Shown here in pieces: positions 1-8,499 of a DNA stretch of 64,000 nucleotides. How positions within the stretch are numbered: the first letter of the stretch is position 1; the number at the start of each line of letters is the position of its first letter. The notes beneath the pieces were generated by a model that saw nothing but the letters and a program-made list of their open reading frames with translations, was not told the DNA's origin and did not search any database. The position numbers and the translations under genes are program-made. The stretch is taken from assembly GCA_036268485.1 (NCBI GenBank), contig DATAUC010000012.1, positions 1 to 64,000 of the forward strand, in the 5' to 3' direction. The stretch is from Bog-473 sp036268485. GTDB taxonomy: Bacteria; Actinomycetota; Acidimicrobiia; Acidimicrobiales; RAAP-2.

Positions 1-419
<419 letters not shown>

Positions 420-630
420 GACTTAAAGTCCACCAGTTCCGATTGCTCGGAAAGGGCTTTCTAAAAATCAGAGAGTTCCCATGTATATGACTCTGTTTCA
501 TGGAAACAACAGACCGTCTTATCACTAAGGATTGCTCCCTAGATCCAACGAGGCCTGCCTTACTGCTAATTGACGTACAACCCAGACGTACCGAAGCACG
601 AATGAATTGCCCGCACTGGCTTTTGGCTCT

Positions 631-653
631 CTACTATTCCGTTTTCAAGGAGC
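631..653 (-). promoter_or_regulatory. boxA-like antitermination element in rRNA leader
   Basis: On the minus strand this reads GCTCCTTGAAAACGGAATAG, close to the boxA-type leader sequence (TGCTCTTTGAAAAC-like) found before 16S in many Gram-positive bacteria. It lies about 210 bases upstream of the mature 16S end and downstream of the predicted promoter, where NusB/NusE-dependent antitermination signals are expected. The nusB gene itself is in this window at 55262-55681. Confidence 0.6.
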
Positions 654-783
654 GACCGGGCACATACCAATACTGCCGGTTTTGGTGCCGGGTGCTCCGA
701 AGGACTGCTCCAGACTGATTGCTCAGCTGGCGAGTCTCCTTCGGCTGTCGGTTCGGCTGGTTGGCCGTTCCGACGGGAAGGTA

Positions 784-812
784 ACTGTAGCAGGTGCGCG
801 TTATACCGTCAA
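784..812 (-). promoter_or_regulatory. rRNA operon promoter (-35 TTGACG, -10 TACAGT)
   Basis: On the minus strand TTGACG (807-812) is followed after exactly 17 bases by TACAGT (784-789). This is a strong vegetative-sigma match pointing towards the 16S gene, giving a transcription start near 777 and a leader of about 355 bases. No other equally good pair was seen in the 420-1250 gap. Confidence 0.75.
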
Positions 813-1011
813 CGCACTCGCACAAGGCGAACGCTTCTCGGGGTCAGAAACCCCGGTCTGGTGCGCAGTCAGAATCGTACCGGTGGGCTCCCGTCCGAAC
901 GTGGATACTCCCCCTGGAGTGGCCACCCCGGCCTCTGGCCGCCGACCGGTGTGTGGGGGCCGGGCCCGCTTTGCATCGTCCCCCAGGCACCGGTGGCCAG
1001 CACACCCAAAA

Positions 1012-1049
1012 GTGGCATGCGATGGAGTGCGACCGCCATCGCATGCCAC
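1012..1049. repeat. 14-bp perfect inverted repeat with 10-base loop
   Basis: The arms at 1012-1025 (GTGGCATGCGATGG) and 1036-1049 (CCATCGCATGCCAC) are exact reverse complements. The repeat lies in the 830-base gene-free stretch between the rRNA promoter and the cyclase gene. No T-run follows on either strand, so it is not a standard terminator. It could be an operator, a REP-like element or a structural site. The rest of 813-1237 shows nothing else that I can support. Confidence 0.7.
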
Positions 1050-1237
1050 CGGGTGCTCTCGCGGTGTTCGAGACCCAACGGGCTTCCCGCCGAAGCGTTC
1101 GCCGTCCGCTGACCTTCTCGAACAACATCAGCATCGTGCGCCCCGCTCATTGCACGGGAGTGACAACGCGATGACAGCCCGTGACCGTCAGTTGTCAGCG
1201 CTCGGGGGAAACCCGGGTACGAACAAAGTCCCTGCGT

Positions 1238-1243
1238 TAACGT
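1238..1243 (+). promoter_or_regulatory. -10 element of a leaderless promoter (TAACGT)
   Basis: TAACGT is followed by 7 bases and then the GTG start of the cyclase gene at 1251, with no Shine-Dalgarno sequence. This spacing matches ten other gene starts in the window and supports the chosen start. Confidence 0.55.
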
Positions 1244-1250
1244 CGGCAAC

Positions 1251-4016
1251 GTGGTTGACCGTCCCCTCTCGACGTTCACTGTGCTCTTCACCGACATCGA
1301 GGGATCCACCTCGCTGTGGGAGGAGCAACCCGAGGCCATGCACGTCGCCCTCATACGCCACGACGCCATCATGCGCGACTCCATCGAGAGCGCCGGGGGC
1401 GTCGTCTTCCGCACCCTGGGCGACTCCTTCTGCGCCACCTTCGGCCGGGCCGACGACGGGTTGGCTGCCGTGGTGACGGCCCAGCAGCGGCTGGCCGCCG
1501 AGCCCTGGCCCACCGAGGCGGTCATCCGGGTCCGCATGGGCCTGCACACCGGCCCCTGCATCGAGCGCGACGGCGACTTCTTCGGCACCGTGGTCAACCG
1601 CACCGCCCGGCTCGAGACGGCGGCCCACGGCGGCCAAACCGTGCTCTCCGAGACCACGGCCGAGCTGGTCACCCTCGAGCAGCTCGAACAGGTCGAGCTG
1701 CGGGACCTGGGCCTGCATCGCCTCAAGGACCTGGGACGGGCCGAACACGTCTTCCAGGTCACCGCACCCGGCCTGGCCACCGACTTCCCGCCGCTGCGCA
1801 CGCTGGAGAATCCCGACCTGCCCAACAACCTGCCCGAGCAGGTGACCACCTTCATCGGCCGCGAGGCCGAGCTGGCCGAGATCCGCTCCCTCATTGAAAA
1901 GGCCCGCCTGGTCACCCTGGTCGGCTCGGGCGGTTCGGGCAAGACCCGGCTGGCCCTGCAGGTGGCGGCCGAACTCCTCGACGGCACCGGGGGCGGTGTG
2001 TGGCTGGTGGAACTGGCCGCCGTCACCGACGCCGACCGGGTGCTGGCCTCCGTCCTCACGGCGCTGGGCATGCGCGAGAAGTCGGGCCGGCCCCTCTTCG
2101 AGACCCTGGTCGACGCCATCGGCAGCCGCAACATCCTGGTCGTCCTCGACAACTGCGAGCACCTGATCGGCGAGGTGGCCTCCATCGCCGACCGCCTGTT
2201 GCGGGCCTGCCCGCAGATCCATCTCCTGGCCACCAGCCGCGAGACGTTGGCCATCAATGCCGAGTGGACCTACCGCGTCCCCTCGCTCACCCTGCCGCCG
2301 CCCGAGAGCAGCGACCCCGACAGCAGCGACAACGCCCTGGCCTACGACGCCGTCCAGCTGTTCGTCGACCGGGCCCGCCAGCACCAACCGGCCTTCAACG
2401 CCGACGGGACCACCTTGCCGGTCGTCATCGACCTGTGCCGGCGCCTCGACGGGATCCCGCTGGCCATTGAGCTGGCGGCCGTGCGCTTGCGCTCCATGTC
2501 ACTGCCCGACATAGTGCGCCGCCTCGATGACCGCTTCCAGCTCCTCACCGGCGGCAGCCGCACCGCCCTGGCCCGTCAGCAGACGCTGCGGGCCACCGTG
2601 GACTGGTCCTATGACCTGTTGGCGAACGACGAGGCCCTCGTCCTCCAACTCCTCTCCGTCTTCTCGGGCGGCTTCACCGTCGAGGCGGCCGAGGCCATCT
2701 GCACCGGCCACGCCATCGAGAGCTTCGCCTTCTTGAACATCCTGGCCTCGCTGTCGGACAAGAGCCTGGTGCAGGCCGATATCGGCGAAGCCACCCGCTA
2801 CCACCTCAACGAGACCATCCGGCAGTACGCCGGGGAACGCCTGGCCGAGAGCGGCGCCGACGTCGTCCAGCGCGCGCTCCAGGCCCACGCCACCCTCTAC
2901 CTGGAGCTGGCCGAACGGGTGGCCCCCGACCTGACCGGGGGCGACCAGAAGCACTGGCTCGACACGCTCGAGATCGAACGGGAGAACCTGCGGGGCGCGC
3001 TCTCCCTGCTCCTGGCCGACGCCGCCCGCCACGACGACGCCCTCCGCCTCTGCGTTGCCTTGCGCCGTTTCTGGTTCGCCCGCGGCTACTGGGAGGAGGG
3101 CAGTGAGTTCGTCACGTCGGCCTTGTTGCTCTCCCCCGCCGATACCGTCCCGCTCCTGCGAGCCCGGGGGCTTACGGCGGCCGGACAGATGTGGGGCCGC
3201 CGTTCCATGCACACAACGGCCGAGCGGCACTATCGGGACGGCCTGGACCTCGGGCGCTCCGTGCACGACGACGAGGTCATCGCCGAGTGCTTGTGCGGCA
3301 TGGCCTGGGCCGCCTTCTCTCTTGGTGAGCGTGCCGCCGCCATCCCGATCATGGACGAGGCCCTCGAGCACGCCCGGCGGGCCGGCGATCCCGGTCTCCT
3401 CGGGGCCGTCCTCGAACGCCGAGCCAGCATCAACTACGGCGATCTGACCCAGTCGCGGGCCAACTACGCCGAGGCCCTCGAGCATCTGCGCCAGGCCCAG
3501 GACCTGATGAACATCGGCATCGTGGAGAACAACCTGGCCGACCTCGAACTGATGTTGGGCAACACCGACAGCGCCCGCACCCATCTCGAAAGCGCACTGG
3601 CCATCTCCAACGAGCTGCGCGACGAGTCGGTCATGTACAACCTGGTGAACCTGGGCCATCTGGCCATGCTCGACGGGGACCGTGAAGCCGGGCGCCGGTA
3701 CTACCTCAACGCGCTGCGCAGCTCCCGCCGGGCCGGCGACCAGTTCATGATCGCCAACTCCATTCTCGGGCTGGCCACCTGCCTCTCGGCCGACGGCGAG
3801 GATGGACCGGCCGCCGAGTTGCACGGCATTACCGACGGGTTGCTCGCTCACGTGGGGGGCGTCCTCGATGTGATGGAAGTCCGCCTGCGCGAACAGGATC
3901 AGGAGCGGCTGCGCCAGCGCCTGGGCGACGACGAGTTCGATCGGCACTACCAGCGTGGCGTCACCCACCCCGAGGTCGACGGTATCGAGCGCGCCATGCA
4001 ATCCATCCGCTCCTAG
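1251..4016 (+). CDS. Class III nucleotidyl cyclase / NTPase / TPR regulator
   Basis: A 921-residue cytoplasmic protein with three parts. Residues about 8-140 are a class III adenylate/guanylate cyclase domain with metal-binding Asp15 (FTDIEGST) and Asp58 (LGDSF) and transition-state Asn116 and Arg120 (VNRTAR). The position usually holding the purine-specifying Lys (KTxGD) is Arg54. Residues about 195-480 are an AAA/NB-ARC-like NTPase with Walker A GSGGSGKT (225-232) and Walker B ILVVLD (295-300). The C-terminal half is helical and TPR-like. Similar actinobacterial proteins often end in a LuxR DNA-binding domain; none is visible here. No signal peptide or membrane segment was seen. The start follows a leaderless -10 element. 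The ligand and nucleotide product are unknown. Confidence 0.88.
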   Translation: MVDRPLSTFTVLFTDIEGSTSLWEEQPEAMHVALIRHDAIMRDSIESAGGVVFRTLGDSFCATFGRADDGLAAVVTAQQRLAAEPWPTEAVIRVRMGLHTGPCIERDGDFFGTVVNRTARLETAAHGGQTVLSETTAELVTLEQLEQVELRDLGLHRLKDLGRAEHVFQVTAPGLATDFPPLRTLENPDLPNNLPEQVTTFIGREAELAEIRSLIEKARLVTLVGSGGSGKTRLALQVAAELLDGTGGGVWLVELAAVTDADRVLASVLTALGMREKSGRPLFETLVDAIGSRNILVVLDNCEHLIGEVASIADRLLRACPQIHLLATSRETLAINAEWTYRVPSLTLPPPESSDPDSSDNALAYDAVQLFVDRARQHQPAFNADGTTLPVVIDLCRRLDGIPLAIELAAVRLRSMSLPDIVRRLDDRFQLLTGGSRTALARQQTLRATVDWSYDLLANDEALVLQLLSVFSGGFTVEAAEAICTGHAIESFAFLNILASLSDKSLVQADIGEATRYHLNETIRQYAGERLAESGADVVQRALQAHATLYLELAERVAPDLTGGDQKHWLDTLEIERENLRGALSLLLADAARHDDALRLCVALRRFWFARGYWEEGSEFVTSALLLSPADTVPLLRARGLTAAGQMWGRRSMHTTAERHYRDGLDLGRSVHDDEVIAECLCGMAWAAFSLGERAAAIPIMDEALEHARRAGDPGLLGAVLERRASINYGDLTQSRANYAEALEHLRQAQDLMNIGIVENNLADLELMLGNTDSARTHLESALAISNELRDESVMYNLVNLGHLAMLDGDREAGRRYYLNALRSSRRAGDQFMIANSILGLATCLSADGEDGPAAELHGITDGLLAHVGGVLDVMEVRLREQDQERLRQRLGDDEFDRHYQRGVTHPEVDGIERAMQSIRS

Positions 4017-4059
4017 CCCCGCACCCGCTTAGCCCCGCACCCCCCGCTCATGGGGCCTG

Positions 4060-4623
4060 CTATTTCGAGACGTACTCGCTGCCCGGTACCCACCAACGCC
4101 ACGGCTTGTCGACGGCCACGCTGATGCCGATCCGGGTGCCCCGCCCCGGACGTTTCGGTGGCGGCCTCCCGTCATCGAGCAGCCGGACCGCGCCACCAGA
4201 TGTCAAGAGGTCGGTCCCGTTGTCGCTGCCCGTGATGCCCAGGGCCTGACACAGCTTGGCCGGGCCATTGCTCAGGTCGCGATCCCGACGGGCCGCCGGT
4301 CGGGCCAGTCGCATGTCCTCAATTCCGTCCACCGGGGCCAGGGCACGGATGAGCACGGCCGAAGCCACGCCGTCGACGCCGCACACCACGTTGGCGCACC
4401 AGTGCACGCCATAGGTGAAGTACACGTAGAGGAACCCGGCCTCGCCGAACATGATCTGCGTGCGTGGCGTCGGACCCCTGTAGGCGTGGGACGCCGGATC
4501 CTCGATGCCCCTGTAGGCCTCGACCTCAACAATGCGGCCCACCCGGTTGCCTCGCACCAGCAACTTGTTGAGCAGCCACGGCGCCACCTTGGTCGAATCG
4601 CCGGCCAAATCGTCGCGCTGCAC
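4060..4623 (-). CDS. 3-methyladenine (alkyladenine) DNA glycosylase
   Basis: Base-excision repair enzyme of the AAG/Mpg family, which removes alkylated purines from DNA. The family core is clear: VEAYRG with the catalytic Glu, a downstream HAYRGPTPR segment, YVYFTYGVHWC, and the LSNGPAKLCQALGI stretch near the C-terminus. At 187 residues it is near the usual bacterial length. I chose GTG at 4623, eight bases after a GGAGAAGA sequence; an in-frame TTG at 4641 is the alternative. It converges with the cyclase gene. The 43 bases between them contain a duplicated GCCCCGCACC segment but no convincing terminator. Confidence 0.9.
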   Translation of the reverse strand: MQRDDLAGDSTKVAPWLLNKLLVRGNRVGRIVEVEAYRGIEDPASHAYRGPTPRTQIMFGEAGFLYVYFTYGVHWCANVVCGVDGVASAVLIRALAPVDGIEDMRLARPAARRDRDLSNGPAKLCQALGITGSDNGTDLLTSGGAVRLLDDGRPPPKRPGRGTRIGISVAVDKPWRWWVPGSEYVSK

Positions 4624-4732
4624 CGCCCCACTCTTCTCCAAGTCGCCTCATGGCGACAACGCGCAGGCGACAACGCACAGGCGGCGGCGCTCAAGCCGAA
4701 AGGGTTGAGGCGAGAGACTTGGGGCGAGAGCT

Positions 4733-6343
4733 TCAGGGCGACAGCGACGGATCACACCCGAATGACGGTACGGCCACCGCTCCCACGCGGGGACGATGAC
4801 TGACCGCGGCACGAGCTTTGGCCCGGTTGGGTGTCGGCTGCAGGCTCAAGGGCACGGCTCGGGCCGCCCGCACCCAGGCGTCGACCGGTGAGATCACCGC
4901 CGACTCCTCATCGTCGAAGGCCGTCATGTCGATGGCCACGTCGGCGTCACCGGTCACCGCCCCACGCAAGGCGGCCAGCTCCTCGACCATGGCCCGAGCC
5001 AGGAGGGCCAGGTTGGGCACGGCCGCCGCGCAGGCGTTGATGCCGACATAGAGCGAGTCCTGGTAGCTCTGCACCGTGATGTTGAGCGCCACACCGTCGA
5101 CGATCGGACCCAACGGGTGCACGGCGTCCAACCGCATACCGGCGAAAAAGAGCGGGAAGGCCGGCCCGGGCACGTTGGAGATCATGAGGTTGCCGGCCCG
5201 CAACTTGCGCAGCACACCCATCTGGGCGCCCAGGCGCAACACGGTACGAGCCAGCATCGGCGGGATGGCATCGGACACCGCGGTGGCCATGGGCCCGTAC
5301 CCCACGGCCCGCTCCTGAGCCTTGGTCTCCGAGCTCCGGGCCGCCACGGCGGACAGCCGCTCCAGGGGATCGGCCACACCGTTGGACAACGGCACGAACA
5401 TGGCGGAGAGCGCGTTGCCGTGGCCATCGCCCACCTTGGCGGCCCGGACCGAAACGGGGACCACGGCCACCAGGGCGTCATTGGTCGGCTGCCCGTGCGC
5501 AGTCAGGTGGGAGCGCAGCGCGCCCGAGCAGATGGCCATGACGACGTCGTTGATGGTGACGCCGAAGGCGTCGCGCAGCACCTGCACGTCGGCCAGACGC
5601 AGGCGGGCGAACGAGACCGACCGGTCCGCCCCCACGGGAGACTCGAACGTGGTCGGGGCTCCCAGAGGTATGGAGAGCGGGGCCGAGTCGCTGTCCGCGG
5701 CACGACGAGCCAACCGCAGCGCCGTGCGACCGATCTCGCGCACCGCCCGTAGGGTGCGCAGCGGGCTGCTGAAGAGATTGGGCAACGCATTGGCCATGAG
5801 CTGCCCGCCCGAAGGCAAGGCCGGGGGCAGCCAGGGTGGGCAGAACTCGGTGATCGCCCGCCCTTCGGGACTCAGATCGAGCAACTGGGCCAACAGCTGC
5901 GCCGCGGCCACCCCGTCAATGACGGAATGGTGCAACTTGGCGATGAGGCCCACCTGGCCGTCGGCCAGTCCCTCAATGATGTGCATTTCCCACGGGGGCT
6001 GATCGACCACTAGCGGCCGGCCCATCACGTCCGCCGTCATGGCGCTGAACTCGGCGTCGCCGCCGGGGGCGGGAACCGCCACCCGCAGCAGATGATTGTC
6101 GAGATCGAAATCCGGGTCGTCCACCCAGCGCGGATGATCGAGGCCCAGCGGCACCTCCATCAGACGACGGCGGAAGGCCGGCAGGGTGGGGAGTCTCTCG
6201 GCCAACATCTGGCGCACCGACTCGAACGAATAGCCCCCGGGCGCTGTCGACGGATCAAACCGACAGGCGTACGCCACCTCCATCGGAGTTTCTGGTGTCT
6301 CCGAATAGAGGAACATCGGGTCGATGCCGTTCATTCGTTCCAT
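4733..6343 (-). CDS. Wax ester synthase / diacylglycerol acyltransferase
   Basis: WS/DGAT-family O-acyltransferase of 536 residues, predicted to move fatty acyl groups from acyl-CoA to diacylglycerol or long-chain alcohols to make storage lipids. The catalytic HHxxxDG motif is intact (HHSVIDG, residues 138-144), and the C-terminal half has the family's NxxxSNVPGP-like segment (LMISNVPGPAF). It has no clear transmembrane helix, as usual for this family. The start is the first ATG; an ATG three codons further on is possible. It lies on the same strand as the glycosylase, 109 bases upstream of it. Which substrate it prefers cannot be read from the sequence. Confidence 0.92.
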   Translation of the reverse strand: MERMNGIDPMFLYSETPETPMEVAYACRFDPSTAPGGYSFESVRQMLAERLPTLPAFRRRLMEVPLGLDHPRWVDDPDFDLDNHLLRVAVPAPGGDAEFSAMTADVMGRPLVVDQPPWEMHIIEGLADGQVGLIAKLHHSVIDGVAAAQLLAQLLDLSPEGRAITEFCPPWLPPALPSGGQLMANALPNLFSSPLRTLRAVREIGRTALRLARRAADSDSAPLSIPLGAPTTFESPVGADRSVSFARLRLADVQVLRDAFGVTINDVVMAICSGALRSHLTAHGQPTNDALVAVVPVSVRAAKVGDGHGNALSAMFVPLSNGVADPLERLSAVAARSSETKAQERAVGYGPMATAVSDAIPPMLARTVLRLGAQMGVLRKLRAGNLMISNVPGPAFPLFFAGMRLDAVHPLGPIVDGVALNITVQSYQDSLYVGINACAAAVPNLALLARAMVEELAALRGAVTGDADVAIDMTAFDDEESAVISPVDAWVRAARAVPLSLQPTPNRAKARAAVSHRPRVGAVAVPSFGCDPSLSP

Positions 6344-6485
6344 GGTTGGACGCCCGCTTTCTGAGGTCTCGCCTACAGATGTACCCCGAATCCCGGCCTG
6401 GAACCAGCTAATTCACGTATCTTCATGCTGCGTTCACCTGACTGCTCCCTAACTGCACAACGACCCAGGGGTTGCGTCACGCAGG

Positions 6486-7115
6486 TCACGAAGCAACGTC
6501 AATGGCAAGCGCGCTGACCGTGCCGGTGCCAATGGCGATGACATCCATGGGGCAACTGCTGACCGCGACGACGAGATCGCGCCGGGCTCGAAACGACACG
6601 TAGTCCCCGGACCGCGACGACGCCGGCACCACCGCAAGCGTGCTGTCGGCAGCCACCCGGACGTCCATGAAGAGGTTGAAGGGCTGGGGCACGGCCACAC
6701 TCACGTACCCGAGGTCGGCCATGGCTTCGGCCAGATTGACCGCGCACGACCGATGCGGCGTCGTCACCCCCAATAGGACATAGCGGGCCGGATCGCAGGC
6801 CGCATAAAGAGTGTCGTGTCGCCCCGGCGAGTGGTCCTCGAGCAACTCCAGGAGCGGTTGGCGCCGATTGGAGAGCAGGTCGTCCCCGGGCACCGGAAAC
6901 AACCGACGAATGCCGGGTCGGGTGTGCTCGGCGCTCAGGAACTCGGTCGGATCGTTGGCATCGAAGGCGAAAAAGTCAGCCACCTGACCGCCGTCGAGGT
7001 CGACGACGCGCACGCGATCGCCGGCGGCCACGCGCACGGCACGCCCTTCGCCGGGCGGCACCACCACCCGCTGCGCCGAGGCGGTCCAGCCGCCGTCAGT
7101 TCCGGATGGTGCCAT
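6486..7115 (-). CDS. DUF1989 protein at the end of the arginine operon
   Basis: A 209-residue protein of the DUF1989 / urea-carboxylase-associated family. Visible family features are the RVVVPPGEGRAVRVAAGDRV start, the DLDGGQVADFFAFD segment and the PQPFNLFMDV block. Two related DUF1989 proteins form carboxyguanidine deiminase in guanidine degradation; this one is alone, with no urea or guanidine carboxylase nearby. Its start (ATG 7115) lies inside argH, overlapping by 20 bases, so it is probably translated by coupling as the last gene of the arginine operon. An ATG at 7151 would lengthen the overlap. A role with a guanidino or ureido compound linked to arginine is an inference. Confidence 0.8.
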   Translation of the reverse strand: MAPSGTDGGWTASAQRVVVPPGEGRAVRVAAGDRVRVVDLDGGQVADFFAFDANDPTEFLSAEHTRPGIRRLFPVPGDDLLSNRRQPLLELLEDHSPGRHDTLYAACDPARYVLLGVTTPHRSCAVNLAEAMADLGYVSVAVPQPFNLFMDVRVAADSTLAVVPASSRSGDYVSFRARRDLVVAVSSCPMDVIAIGTGTVSALAIDVAS

Positions 7116-8499
7116 GGGACCACTGGGCCAGCCGGCTGCGGTCGACATCACGGCGCCGACCGAAACGTTCGGCCTGTTCGGCCACCGGCGCGGGGCCGGC
7201 GCCGCCAGGCGTGCGGCGGCGAGTGACTGCTACGCCGGGTTGAAGGAGTTCCACTGCGCCCTCACCCAGGGCCGGATGGGCGGCCACCAGTTCGACCAAC
7301 GGCACATGGCGATCGAGAGAGTCGCGCACTAGACCACCCACCAAGGCGTGCGCCTGGCGGAAGGGCATGCCCTGCTCGACCAGAAGCTCGGCCAGATCGA
7401 TGGCGGCGGCGGCCGGCCCGTCGGCCGCCAACTGCATGCGGTCCTCGTTCCAGGTGACCGTGTCGTACACACCGCGCAGGGCGATGAGCGCTCTGCTCAC
7501 CTGGATGACGGCGTCGAAGAGCGGTTCCTTGTCGTCTTGGAGGTCACGGTTGTAGGCCAGCGGCAGGCCCTTCAGCGTGATCAGGACAGCGTTGAGGTGC
7601 CCGATCAGGCGACCAGCCTTGCCGCGGGCCAACTCGGCCACATCGGGGTTCTTCTTCTGCGGCAGCATGGAACTACCGGTGGCGTACGCATCGTCGAGGG
7701 TGCAGAAGCCGAACTCCTCGGTCGACCACAGCACTAGCTCCTCGCCCATGCGGGAGAGGTGCACGCCCAGCAGCGCCAGGTCGAACAGTGCCTCGGCCAC
7801 GAAGTCGCGGTCGGACACCGCATCAAGCGAGTTCTCGAAGCGACCGTGGAATCCCAACTCGGCCGCCACGAAATCGGGGTCGAGGGGCAATGATGATCCG
7901 GCCAACGCCCCGGCGCCCAGCGGCGATACGTTCAGGCGATCCACCGTGACCAGCAGTCGATCGACGTCTCGGGCCAAGGCCCATCCGTGGGCCAGGAGAT
8001 GATGGGCCAGGAGGACCGGTTGGGCCCGCTGCATGTGGGTGTAGCCGGGCAGGTAGACGTCGGCGGCCAGGTGGGCCCGCTGGGCCAGCGTGTCCTGCAG
8101 CGCCATGATCTCTTCGGCCACGGCGACGAGCGAGCGCCGGCACCACAGCCGTAGATCGGTGGCCACCTGGTCGTTGCGGCTGCGACCGGTGTGCAGCTTG
8201 GCTCCCACGTCGCCGGCCAGTTCGGTGACCCGTCGCTCGACGGCGGTGTGGATGTCCTCGTCGCCCGGAGCGAACTCGAAGGTCCCGGCCAGGAATTCGG
8301 CTTCCACCGCGTCGAGTGTCTCGAGCAGCGTGGCTACTTCTTCAGCGCTGAGGATGCCACCCTTGCCCAAACCCTTGACGTGGGCCCGCGAGCCGGTCAG
8401 GTCGTCGTAGGCCAGGATCTGATCGAAGGGCAGGCTCACCGTGAAAGCCGCCACGGCGTCGGCCATGCCGGTCGAGATGCGGCCCTTCCACAGCGTCAT
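7096..8499 (-). CDS. argH: Argininosuccinate lyase
   Basis: Catalyses the last step of arginine synthesis, splitting argininosuccinate into arginine and fumarate. The 467-residue protein has the fumarase/aspartase superfamily signature GSSMLPQKKNP and the AELGFHGRFENSLDAVSDRDF region typical of ArgH. The start ATG at 8499 overlaps the argG stop in an ATGA, and the DUF1989 gene starts inside its 3' end. The C-terminal tail after the QAERF segment is poorly conserved. The gene sits eighth in the argC-J-B-D-F-R-G-H order. Confidence 0.96.
   Translation of the reverse strand: MTLWKGRISTGMADAVAAFTVSLPFDQILAYDDLTGSRAHVKGLGKGGILSAEEVATLLETLDAVEAEFLAGTFEFAPGDEDIHTAVERRVTELAGDVGAKLHTGRSRNDQVATDLRLWCRRSLVAVAEEIMALQDTLAQRAHLAADVYLPGYTHMQRAQPVLLAHHLLAHGWALARDVDRLLVTVDRLNVSPLGAGALAGSSLPLDPDFVAAELGFHGRFENSLDAVSDRDFVAEALFDLALLGVHLSRMGEELVLWSTEEFGFCTLDDAYATGSSMLPQKKNPDVAELARGKAGRLIGHLNAVLITLKGLPLAYNRDLQDDKEPLFDAVIQVSRALIALRGVYDTVTWNEDRMQLAADGPAAAAIDLAELLVEQGMPFRQAHALVGGLVRDSLDRHVPLVELVAAHPALGEGAVELLQPGVAVTRRRTPGGAGPAPVAEQAERFGRRRDVDRSRLAQWSHGTIRN

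Noticed and set aside
500..1476. Several plus- and minus-strand open frames in the rRNA leader and upstream gap
   Set aside because: They cover the rRNA promoter and boxA region, have no ribosome binding sites and no recognisable product.
869..2387. Long minus-strand open frames opposite the cyclase gene
   Set aside because: They mirror the high-GC cyclase coding sequence and show low-complexity Ser/Arg or Gly/Ala composition with no motif.
4017..4059. Rho-independent terminator between the convergent cyclase and glycosylase genes
   Set aside because: GCCCC/GGGGC can pair, but no T-run follows on either strand; the GCCCCGCACC duplication gives a direct repeat instead.
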